DNA of 64,000 nucleotides from Apricaphanius iberus. Taxonomy: Eukaryota > Chordata > Actinopteri > Cyprinodontiformes > Aphaniidae. Made by a program: the position numbers and the translations under genes. The notes below the pieces were generated by a model that did not search any database, was not told the origin of the DNA, and saw only the letters and a program-made list of their open reading frames with translations. Location of the stretch: positions 62,001-126,000 of the forward strand of contig JAPXFQ010002745.1 in NCBI GenBank assembly GCA_028564705.1. Reading direction: 5' to 3'. Of the stretch, positions 41,090 through 60,360 are shown piece by piece; the stretch's first letter is position 1; each line of letters opens with the position of its first letter.

Positions 41090-44000
41090 TCATGGTTTCT
41101 GTGCAGCATGTTGTTCAGCCTCCGGCCTCTTGGTGATGATCATCATCTGGATGCTGTGGTTGCCTGGCAGGCTGGATCCAGCCAGCTCGGCCCGATCTGC
41201 ATCAAACTGGGCCAGCGGCACCAGGACACAGCTCAGCTTCCACCTGTGGAGCAGCGCCTCTATGGACCAGTCCGCGCTGCAGCAGTTAGAAGAGGTTAAC
41301 CACAGATACAATCAGCCACTTTTCTGCTGTCTCACTCTAACAGGGACGTCTCTCTTTACTGATGTGGACAGACCTTCAGGTTCGCTGGTAAAGATGTGTG
41401 AAAATGTGCAATGAAATCATCTTTTATTGCAGCAGCATTTTCTGTCACCTAACAACTCGGTAGAAACCACATTTTAACGTGAGAACATGCATTCATTTGG
41501 GGAAGATTCATTTCAATATTTTACACATCTTTAGCAGAAGACCTGAGGATTTGGAAACAGAAGTCATACCTCCTCACTTGGTAAGTAGTCCAGAACTCAG
41601 CCTTTGGGTTTTTCCTCAGCAGACAAACAAACGTCACGAGAACATCTTCAAAATCTGTAAGCAGAGACATCTGCTCAGCCACACCCAGCCTGACGGGGAG
41701 TTTAACCTTCAACCTGACCCAAACTGACCCTGGGGGTCGTAGAAGACGTCCGATCCGAGGACGACGTCTAGTTTGGGAAGCAGCAGGAGGCTCGGGGACA
41801 CCTCCCCCCAGCTGATGCCCACCACGGCCACGTCCTGCAGGCCGTTGGCCTCAGCGCTCCGCCTGCAGTTCTCCAGACACGCCGGCTTGTCTGAGCCGTC
41901 GGAGAGGACGACCTCGGCGCCGCAGCGGGCCGCCACCACGCCGGGGAGACTCACGCCGGCGCCGAGCTGAAAGGACAGGGTGGCAGAAAGCTTTGGGTCA
42001 ACACCGGGCCTTAGCGTGAAACTACGGGTCAGAGCAAATGAAAAAAGCTAAAAGTAGTTAAAACTACAGTAAAGTCAAACAAAAAGGTCACATTTTATCA
42101 CTAATGCAAATTAATACATTACAGAAAGGATCATTTAGCGCATCATCTCTTCCTCAGAAAAAGGACAAAGACTCACATTTATGTTTGGATGATTGTGTTT
42201 GATGACTGCACCCCCATTCTTTTATCACTTCATTGGCTTCCTGTCATTTTTAGAATTCACTAAACATTTTACTTTTTACATCTGACACACACTATGCTTA
42301 CACAGGTCGCTGGGAAAGCTTTTCCTTGAACTGAAGGCCGTCAGTTTGTTTAAAAGTGCTGGGGACAATAACCATAAACCTGAGTGTGGTTTGAAGATAG
42401 CTGGGGACAATTCATAGCCTATTATTACACTGTTTCATGTTTCATTACAGTAAGCGGTGAAGTTTATAAACAGGTGTTGAAAATCACATCTTTATTCAAT
42501 CAATAACAGTAGAAAGCCAGATTATTACGTGTTTTGTTTTTAAAAATGGCCGACATTAAAATCCACCTATTGTACAAAGAACAATGATGGCAAATATGTA
42601 TTCGCCCCAGAAGAAAACTGGCAACAATAAAACGTGTTCCGTTTGCAACCGTTCTGTGCAGAGAAACTTCTACTTTAATTTACAGTTCAGAGAACGGGTC
42701 CCGGCGGATAATCCGCTGTTTCAGGTGGACTAATACATGAATCAAATGTCGCAGGAAATGTAGTTTATGCGGGCGAGTTAGAACTTAGGAGGGAGAAAAT
42801 CTAATTGCTTCAATAATTTGTTTGAGACTCCCAAAGATCATCATGTTCATATATTGTTTTGGTGGAAAGAGCACAACAGAATATTTCACTGATGGCGGAA
42901 TATTCTCGTTATCTATCCGTCCAGCGCTGCCAGAGAGAGAATTTTCTGTGGGGTGATTTTGGATTAAGGAAGAGAGAATCAATAAACAATACGGATAGGG
43001 ATGATATTTGGTACCATAATGGCAGCGGTTCCATAAACGGTAGTGTAATGTACATTCTACACAAGTGTGACACCAAAAATACTGTCTATTTTTACACTAT
43101 TTTATTCAACTTTACATGCTTTCTATCTCATGGAAATACTGATTAAATTGAATCAAACCAAAACACTGAAGCGTTTGGCACAAACATGGTTTAGGTGTTA
43201 GAATGAGACTCCTGAGACTGAACAGTCTGACATCTGGTGGTTAGAGAAAGAGAATAAAAATAATGCCACAGTATAAAGAGGATGGTTTCCTCAGTCTTCC
43301 TGATTCTCTGATGTTTTAGCTTCAGCAACACAAAGTTCATTGTGGATCTTCTTCGGTATTTAACTTGATCTGGTCCGCTGCTTTTTTAAATGCGCTTCTA
43401 ACTCGTGTCACTTAAATTTTAACGAGTAATATATTGCTGTATAATATAACATGAATAAGAAATTATGAGAGGAAAAAATACATTTAAGCTTCACATGCAC
43501 AACTTCAAATTACACTAACTTAAAACTAACTACAAATTCAACACATCCCCAACACATAAAAACTGTTAAATATGTATGCAGAATCCTGGAGGGACTGATT
43601 AATGACTGCAGACGGTGAGTTTTGTAGAATAAATCACTTTTAGGTGTCTTCTGCAGACGCTGCATCGTGTCCTGGCGCCTTGCAGCGGCGGCTTACAGCG
43701 GTGGTTTGTCCTAAAGTAGTCCCAAGTCTGAATCAGCTCCTGTAATTTCTTTGTGTTGTTATTTTAATGCATAATCTATATGATTATGAAGGTCACCGGG
43801 AATGATTAGGAGCTTTACTGAATGATTTCATTACTGTAGCACATATAATGCTAACTGTTTCCATTCACTTACATTGTTTATGCTAAGCTAAGCTGCTTTC
43901 AGACAGATGGGAATCACTGGGCAGGTTACTACATTTTTTTTTTATTTGTCTGCAGACTAAATTTCACTTTCTTTAAAGAGATGTTTCAGTTTTCTGGGAC

Positions 44001-46526
44001 AATCAGTAATATTGGTCTTTCTGCTGTTTTCATACATTTATTTTTATCATGTCTGCAGCTGTCAAAGAATAATTACTTATAGGACTGTTTAATTCTAAAC
44101 TGTCAGATAAAAGTTTAAATTTTGGGTTAAAAACAGGAACTCCTCCTCCTTACCTCCAGCACCGCCTTGCCTCTCAGCCGGTCCCGGTAGAACCACAGAT
44201 ACTGGGCCAGGACCACGGCACAGGGCCACACGTACATCCCATACTGAGGGTCCAGAACCTGATGGAGAACCAGAACTGGATCACAGCTCAAATCCTAACA
44301 GGAACATCTCAAATCTGGAAGATCTTTCGCGTCTTCCGTAACTTTAAATAAATTAACAATGGGGAAAAAAAAATATTATTTATATAAATGGGGAAGTTTA
44401 TGTTAGAAAATAATTAAATGTCTTTAACAAATTCACCAGAAGCATCATTACTGCCACCACTGCTGTCAACACTGTACTACCAAGTTTTGTCAATAAAGGT
44501 TCCTAAAACATTTTAATTTAATGCTTTTACACAAATTAAACATATAAAAACACTAAGATCACCACAAATTCATGACAGATGTATTTAATATCAGGGTTAT
44601 GTGATATTTTAGAGGAAACTCTCATCAACGTGAACAAATTAAATAAGTTTAATGTATTTTACTGGGTCATTTTCAATCTTTAAAGCGCTTTGAGTTGCAG
44701 TATTTTATGGCAGTTGTGTATTTATTCATAACTGAGATTTATTTTTTCATCATAAGGAACCACGCTTTGCAATTCTCCTAACAAGCAACTCTGACCAGGT
44801 ATCCCAATAAGAGCATCCCGTAATCAGGGAATGTTAGCTGACGCTAGCCAGGAGCTATTAGCTAAGCTACAGTTAAACCTTGGTGATTGCAGATAAAGAA
44901 CCAGAAGCAGTAGGACGGGAGCTAAGACACTCCTGCTACTCTTATATCACCAGTGTGGAAATATTTGGTGTTCCCGGTGAGTTAAGTCGACATTCACGTT
45001 GTAAAAAAGAAAAGCGCTGTTTGTTGCACATTTGCTCTCATTTATTTTGGTGCTCGCTGCAGTAACTAAAAAGAGTCACTAGATGGCAGCCACTCTCTGT
45101 CACTAATCATTTTTGTTATTCCACTTAACTGAACAAGATTGTTGAACTTATATTGTAAATCAATTATTTACATTTGAGCATTAGTGCCTAATGTGATACA
45201 TTACGCAGGAATAATGGAAACTGCAATTTACTGTAGACTATTCTAAGGATCGGATTCTGTGCTGTAAGGAAAAAAAACATCGTGAATCAAAGACTTGGAG
45301 AATTCTGACACGCCTTTAATCTCTGTATGAAAGCGCTATATAAATAAAGTTTGATTGATTTATTTTACTGGAAACCATTCATCCATCACAAGACAAACAA
45401 CTATGCACACTGTCGTCCCCAGAGACAATACAGAGAGACCATTTTACATCACAGTCTGGTTAGTGGACTACCCAGAGAGAACCACACATACACTGGGAGA
45501 ACATGAATCAGCTTAAATTCATCGTCTCAGAATTCAAGGACAATTCCTGTCCCACAAAAACACATATTCGTATCTTAAATTATTCTCATTCTAAAACAAA
45601 TTGTAATTTTAGTTGTTAAAAAAAACATTCACAAATATTATTCAAAATATCGTATATATCTCTTGGACGACATTTGGAAATAAAACTGTTAAAATACATT
45701 TTAAATATACATTTTTGGCATGATTGTGTTGAAATATGTTTCTAGTAAATGATAAAATGCTTACTATAATTATCAACACATTTTGAATGCCAATAAACCC
45801 TTTTATAGAAAAATATACTTTTCCATAACAGGGTTGCACTAGGGAGAGTGCAGAACAAAAAAGTGTACAACTGATGCATAAACTGGACAAATCAAATTAT
45901 TTGATGACGTATTACTTGTTCTTAGTAATTAAATGACAGAAAAGTATAAATTAAGTATTTTGAATTTTTGACACCTAAATTCTGGGATGACTCTGGTGCA
46001 GAAACCACAGAATCCTGTAGATTACAGTAAATTACAGTTTGGGTTTAGTTTTTCCAGTTCTAGCTAACGGTACCAGTCAGGGTAGGAGGAAGCTGGAGTA
46101 CCCGGAGAAAACCAACGCTGCACTGGGTAAAATGTGCAGAAACACCTCAGAGCATGTCTTTCTGTGAGGCAACACTCCCAGTGTGGATAAGTGCGCCACC
46201 GTGTGGATAAGTGCGCCACCGTGTGGATAAGTGCGGCACCGTGTGGACAACTGGCCCACCGTGTGGATAAGTGCGCCACCGTGTGGATAAGTGCGCCACC
46301 GTGTGGTTAACTGGCCCACCGTGTGGATAAGTGGACTCTTTAAATGATCCTTACAGGTTTGTGTGCGTAATTGTTCGTCCCGTTGTTCTGTGCAGCCCCA
46401 GGATCCCACTAAACACGGACAGACCTCAGGGATGCAGACGCTCAGGCTCTCCTGCGGCCTCTTCGGGTCTGTAAAAGTGAAAACTCTGCCGGCTGCGCTG
46501 TCCGTCTCTGGTCCACTTCCCTCCAT
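41090..46526 (-). CDS. mettl23: METTL23, seven-beta-strand methyltransferase (five coding exons)
   Basis: Coding exons, in transcription order: 46526-46425, 44258-44154, 41966-41729, 41654-41570, 41276-41090. All have GT-AG borders and the frames join to 238 residues. Landmarks: 'GMYVWPCAVVLAQYLWF' (41-57), the SAM-binding motif I LELGAGVSLPG (68-78), 'GAEVVLSD' (motif II region), 'VLGSDVFYDPQDFEDV' across the third exon junction, 'FWTTYQVRSADWSIEAL', and the C-terminal 'FDADRAELAGSSLPGNHSIQ'. Human METTL23 is a METTL21-like methyltransferase, nuclear and cytoplasmic, reported to methylate histone H3 arginine and to work with GABPA; loss causes intellectual disability. The start chosen is the Met at 46526; an in-frame Met lies five codons upstream (46541). 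Divergent from JMJD6, as in mammals. Intron 1 holds a 20-bp tandem array; intron 2 carries repeat copy X2. Confidence 0.93.
42345..42965. repeat. Repeat family X, copy 2, internally inverted
   Basis: 42345-42760 matches 16490-16830 of copy 1 in reverse complement ('caggtgttgaaaatcacatc', 'gtttcaggtggac'). 42820-42965 matches 16360-16490 in direct orientation ('tttgagactcccaaa', 'attctcgttatctatccgtc'). Either the copy suffered an inversion or two copies met head to head. It lies in METTL23 intron 2 (genomic 41967-44153). Confidence 0.6.
46181..46334. repeat. 20-bp tandem repeat array
   Basis: Nearly eight head-to-tail copies of GTGTGGATAAGTGCGCCACC. Units 4 and 7 share the variant 'caactggcccacc'/'taactggcccacc', suggesting a three-unit (60-bp) higher-order period. 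It begins about 90 bases inside METTL23 intron 1, beside the exon 1 donor, and contains no stop codon in any minus-strand frame. Confidence 0.9.
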
Positions 46527-47470
46527 AATTCCCAGGAACAAATCCTGGATCTACATCATTCCAAACCCGCAAACAGCGTCACTTAGCGGCGATCTTCTTC
46601 CCGTTATCATAATAAGGAGAATCTGTGACAGCCACGCTTCTTTCTTCTTCCGCGGTTAGGGTCTGCTCCTTAACAATTAGCCGGCGTGTTGCCCGGCTGA
46701 CGGCTGTGGATGGGCGTGGCCAGTGATCGGACCCCATAACTGTCACCACAGTCGCTTACTGGAACAATTCTTTTTGTGACTTGGATTGGGAAAAGATCTG
46801 GACGCTACCATCTATGTTTCTATTAACATAGTGAGAGAAGTTTCATTTAAAATTATTCATTGGTTCTGTCCAACTAAATATTTCCTAATACGATATAAAA
46901 AGACATTAATACAATTTATTTATTTATTTTGTGACCTACAAAAAAAGCTATTCTGCACTTATTCTGGTACTGCTCATTAAGTCAAATCTGGACAGAATTT
47001 AATACGTTTCTTCTGTCCTGTTTTCTTCCTTTTCTCTCTCACTTGATAAAATATTTTTTGGTTTCTCCAGTTATCCAGTGAATAAAGCGGACTAATTGTT
47101 ATTCATAAAATAAAGTTTTCTAACACAAAACCTTCTATAATTTATTTTCTTTCTCAGACCAAACAATATCTTAATTCCATACAACATTCCCAGAAGGCAG
47201 AGGCAATTAAAACGCTAAATGTACTCATCTTTTGGAATAATGTGTTTAGCCACTATACTATATACTTTTCTTTTGTATTATTATTTATCACCGCTGATAC
47301 TGTGGTCTGTAAACACACCTTTGTTTCATACTGTTTTTTGTAAGTTGTATTTTCATCAAACACCGTCACTTTGGTTAATTAAATAAAATTTTGTTTAGGC
47401 CTCGAAACATCTTGGTTGGGAAAATCAGCCAGTTAGAATAGAAGAATACAATATCTAAAGAAAGAAGCTC

Positions 47471-47505
<35 letters not shown>

Positions 47506-48195
47506 GGCTGAGGGCTGGAGAGAGAAAAAACTCCGCCTTTGCAACATGCCGCTCACTGCCCCGGCTAAGAAATCGGGCGCATTTGTTCAGTTGTACATTT
47601 CCGGACTAGGAATTATGGTGCGTTCTGGTTTTCTCGGAAGTCGTAATTCTGACTGGAAGTATTTTTCACAGTATTCCAGAATAGTGGGAGGAGCTGGGAT
47701 ACACTGCTCGTTGTCCTCGATACATGACCAAATACTTTATTAATACACGCCCAAATGATTTGTTTGTCTTTATGTCATTTGCGAATACAATCTGTGTGTT
47801 GATACAAATATTCCAAGCTTTTCATACAACATGAAGGTTACAGCCAATAACATCTATGGGCGGGAATGCTGCGTGTGAGCCGTAAACCAATCAGCGTATT
47901 GCAGATTTTGTGCGCTGCAGCCAATCAGCTGCTCCATGCGGTAAATGGGGCGGGTGTTAAATTGCGTAATTAGTTTCACAAGCATTGTGTGTCCTTCTGT
48001 TGGCTTTTATCAAACTTTAACGGTGTTTCTACAGTTTTAAAGCTCATATTTATGGTGTTACCTAACAGAGGCGCGCCAGTAGCTTCCGTTGATTTTGTTG
48101 CTTTGTGTTATAAAGCGACGCTGTGAGCAGGTGGGTGGATGTAGCCCCCAGTTAGCTCCATTGGAGGCTAATCAGAACGAGCTAACCGGAAGAAA
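46527..48195. promoter_or_regulatory. Shared METTL23-JMJD6 promoter interval
   Basis: The start codons of the two divergent genes are 1.67 kb apart. On the JMJD6 side there are three CCAAT boxes in one orientation (47844, 47887, 47921) and a GC box GGGGCGGG (47947-47954), about 240-350 bases before the JMJD6 ATG. On the METTL23 side a GGGCGTGGC box lies at 46712-46720. An (AAT)n tract at 47471-47506 lies between, and the middle is AT-rich. Whether it acts as one bidirectional promoter or two separate ones cannot be told. Confidence 0.6.
47471..47506. repeat. (AAT)n microsatellite
   Basis: About eleven uninterrupted AAT units in the interval between METTL23 and JMJD6. Confidence 0.9.
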
Positions 48196-56723
<8,528 letters not shown>

Positions 56724-57065
56724 CCCTGGAGGTCGTCTGGGGGTCGCCTGGAGGTCGCCTGGAGGTCGCTGGGCCTGTAGCGGCTGTGGAGATAAGATGG
56801 CTGCTGCAGGGAGCAGATAAGGGGGGCCCTGAGGGGCCCGCAGCGCTCTGAACTCTAATCGTTGTTTGTCTCCTCTGAGAGGACGCGGCGACGCCGATCG
56901 ATGCTGGGATGTCTGGACTGAACCGAGGCCTTCTTCATCATTTCTCCTCTTCATCACCACCATGTAATGTGATTTTTACAAACTGATCTCAGATCAGCTC
57001 TGCTGCTTTTTAAAGGGTGAATCTTTCCTGTCTGACTGCTGGATCTACTTTCTGGGCCTTCAAAT

Positions 57066-57071
57066 AATAAA
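57066..57071 (+). terminator. JMJD6 polyadenylation signal
   Basis: AATAAA, 343 bases after the stop codon, followed by a GT-rich element (ttgtgctgtgtgtgta) about 18 bases on. Confidence 0.75.
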
Positions 57072-57099
57072 GATTGAGAGGAAACGTTGTGCTGTGTGT

Positions 57100-58030
57100 G
57101 TATAGATGTTCTGTCTGTTACCGTGATGATAAGGGTTGCTGGTCGCCCTCAGTAAGAACCCGTTTTTTCTGCCGCCTTCATCCGATCTCTGACGTCTAGA
57201 TCTTCTGACCGATGCTCCTTAATCTTGTTAAACAAATAAAAAACGAACAGCAGCTGCTTTGGGTTAGAATGTTGCTACACGGACGCTTTAGAGTGTGACA
57301 CAGTGAGCGCCCCGTCCCAGTAATCACACTTCCACCCTCGCTGAAGTCCGCACCGATGCAGGTGAAGGGTATTACCCACAATCCATTGCTACGTGTGGAA
57401 TTCAAATGGCTCCAGCTGCTTCTCTGACAAACATATTTACAAGGTTATCAGTTTGTTCTTAACAAAAACTATGAGCCGCATCCTAGAGATAAAATATGAA
57501 TGAATATATTGCCTATGTTTTCATCTGAGTCGTGTTTCACTGCAACATCCACTGCAGTGTTAACAGATTTTTAAAACCATATCTTCTTTCAATTAAAAGC
57601 TGCATGTTTTGTATTGTTTCTCAAATCACTGTTTAACCATCATCAGGCTGCTGGTGGACTAGCGATCCGTCACGGGTGTCCCCCGCCTGTCGCGGTACAA
57701 TAATTTGTAATTGTGTACATGAGTAATTACAGTAATTAGCTGGTGGATAAATCTGTTGAAAAATAGTGGTTACTAACAAAATGTGTGTGTATTTATGGAC
57801 ATAATAGGCCAAAAATAATATTCACAGTGTGTTTTTAGCGAGTCATAAAAAAACATTCTAAATAATTAAATAACTTATTTTGGTATTTATTTCTGGTGAA
57901 AACCATCGACAAATACACATAATACAATAAAAACATTCTTTATAGCCAATATTTTCTGTAAATAAATATAATATAGCCTATTTGATTAAAATCCAATATT
58001 TTCTATAACTTTGGACTTTATGCTATAGAA
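57100..58030. other. JMJD6-MXRA7 intergenic DNA
   Basis: Contains a small SINE 3' fragment at 57650-57700 ('ctggtggactagcgatccgt' then 'ccccgcctgtcgcgg'). No gene is seen. Confidence 0.5.
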
Positions 58031-58039
58031 TTTGCTAGA

Positions 58040-58775
58040 TATTTTTTATATCTTATTTATATTTGATAGCTGGTGGAGCGCTTTGTGGCATGGTGTGGAA
58101 ACAATCCTTTTTACCTTGAATGAGAACAAAATGAAGGAGATGATCGTAGATTTCAGGAGAAATGAATCAAAGACTGTTTCCATCATGAGAGAAGAAGTGG
58201 AGGTGGTTGAGGAGTATAAATACCTCAGAGTTCACCTGGACAACAGACAGGATGGAGAATCAACAGTGAAGCGTCTAAAGGAACAGAACAGACTGGACTT
58301 TCTGAGGAAGCTGAGGTCCTTCAAGGTTCGCAGAAAAATGCTGCAGATCTTCTACAGTCTGTGGTGGAGAGTTTTATCTCTTCATCCATCATCTGTTGGG
58401 GTAACAGCATCAGAACCAGGGACGTAAAACGGCTCAATAACCTGATGAAGAAGGCTGGTTCTGATCTGGTTCTCTTCTGGTTCTGATCTGGTTCTGATCT
58501 TGTTGGTACTGTGGAACAACTGGAGATAATGATTCAAAGAAGGATTTTACATAAAATTAAAAAGATTATGAACAACCCTGATCATCCTCTTCATCAGACT
58601 ATCCTACAGCAACAGAGTATCTTCAGTCAGAGGCTTCTTACGTTTCGCTGCAACAAAGACCGCTACAGGAAATCCTTTCTCCCCACAGCCATCATGTCTA
58701 CGTCTACAACAACTGCATAAAAATAAATTAGTAATGAGCTACAACACTTAATTTCCCCCTGGGATCAATAAAGTA
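58040..58775 (+). mobile_element. LINE 3' end (post-RT domain and tail)
   Basis: Plus-strand frames give 'LNENKMKEMIVDFRRNES', 'VEVVEEYKYLRVHLDNRQ', 'LDFLRKLRSFKVRRKMLQIF', then after frame breaks 'RLNNLMKKAG' (58430), 'HPLHQTILQQQSIFSQRLL' (58580) and 'CNKDRYRKSFLPTAI' (58650). This is the C-terminal part of a jockey/Rex-type LINE polymerase. It ends in 'ccctgggatcaataaagtat', the usual 3' tail with an AATAAA. 5'-truncated and inactive. Confidence 0.8.
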
Positions 58776-58898
58776 TTTTTGAAACTTAGATGATTTTTTT
58801 TCAGTTTTATCATACCAAGCAGCAAAATAACACAAACGGCACTCCCATTTTGGTTGTCATGGAGATACGGCACAGGCCGACGAAATCCTTGTATGTAA

Positions 58899-59531
58899 GT
58901 AAATCTGTGCCATCGGATTTTGAATTCGAATTTTTAGCACCGAATTTTTTTTTTGCATCTAAATCAGACTTTGAATTCTAAAAGCCATCAAATTTATTGC
59001 ACTGAATTTTTTGCTTATGACATTTCTTTTTACATTTTTCAAAAAATTCAACATCTCAAAATTCTATGTAAAAAAAGTCATTGTAAAAAAATTCAATGTA
59101 AAAAAAATTCAATGTAAAAAAAATTAAATGTAAAGAAATTCAATGTGGTTACCCCAGATGTTGACTGAATATTTTTACACTGAATTTTTTAGACATCAAA
59201 TTTTTTTAGACATTGAAGTTTTTAAAGTTGAATTTTTTTTGCACATAATTTTTTCAGACATCAAATCTTTTTACATTGAATTTTTTGAGATGTTGAATTT
59301 TTTTACACTGAAATTTTCTAGACATTACATTTTTTTAGACAATTTTTTTACATTGAATTTTTTGAAACATTGAAAAAAATGTTATAAGCAAAAAAAAATT
59401 AAGAACAAGAAATTAGATTTCTTTTAAAATTCAAAGTCTGATTTAGATGGGGAAAAAATAGTGTTAAAAATTGGATTTAAAAAAAACTGGCGCTAAAAAT
59501 TGGAATTCAAAATCCGATGGCACAGATTTAC
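58899..59531. repeat. AT-rich foldback element with long inverted ends
   Basis: The outer 40 or so bases at the left ('taaatctgtgccatcggatt' then 'ttgaattcgaattttta') are the inverse of the right end ('taaaaattggaattcaaaat' then 'ccgatggcacagattta'). More distant complementarity extends inward ('aaatcagactttgaatt' against 'aattcaaagtctgattt'). The middle is a run of degenerate units of about 20 bp with 'acattgaattttttagaca' and, on the left half, the reverse-complement form, so the whole 630 bp folds back. No coding capacity. Confidence 0.75.
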
Positions 59532-60360
59532 CTCCATATCCTCGCTGTCCCGATCCTGCAGTTATTCACACACTTGTTGGACTTCATGGAGGACTGTAGG
59601 GGGTAGCGTGGGGATCGGGACAGGGCCGAGCTTCTATATTCATGTTAAATCATATTAGCTGGTTAATCTGGAGTCTTTTATGAATTATTAAAACCAGAAT
59701 ATAACAGAAAATAGCTGATAGGTTAAATGTGTTGAAATATGATGTCAGAAATCATGTAGAAATATTTAAGATTAGTTTCAAGTCTTCAACATGTACAGTT
59801 ACATTAATAAAGTATTTTTAAAAAATGTTTACCAGTTGTAAAGCACTCTAAGACTATTTAAAAACATTTAGACAGGACAGCATTATCACTTTATGGCTCC
59901 ATTTTAAGATGGATGTAATTATTAATTATGCTGGGTACATTTCTGAGCCTCCATGATGAGGAAGAACCAGAACACACGCTCTTCTTTCTCCTGAGGAGCT
60001 GCATCAGGTGGAGAAGGACAGCTGCTGCCAGAGCGACCCGACCCGGATAAGACCAAGATGATAAAAAAAACTCAGTGTCAGGAGTTTCTCACTGGAAGGA
60101 AACATTAGGAACACTAATGTTCTTCAAAATGATAAAAGTGAAATCTAATTAGAACTAGATTTTAAAAGATAAAACCTAGATTGGATAATTGAACCACCAA
60201 ACAGAAAAATGCAGCTGCTGCAACAGATTTAATTGGTTTATATAGGAGGGAGGGTGTGGTGATGAAGAGAACAGCAGCAGGATATCAGCCCTGCAGTGTG
60301 ACACCACATGGATCGTCCAATCAGATTAATCACGCTATAGTAAGTCTCACAGCTAGCTTG
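59532..60360. other. Intergenic DNA before the minisatellite
   Basis: No gene or repeat is recognised. Confidence 0.5.

Noticed and set aside
46077..46424. Extension of METTL23 exon 1 into a 154-codon protein with repeats
   Set aside because: A good GT donor at 46424 and a perfect phase match to the next exon show that this part is intron; kept only as a possible retained-intron product.
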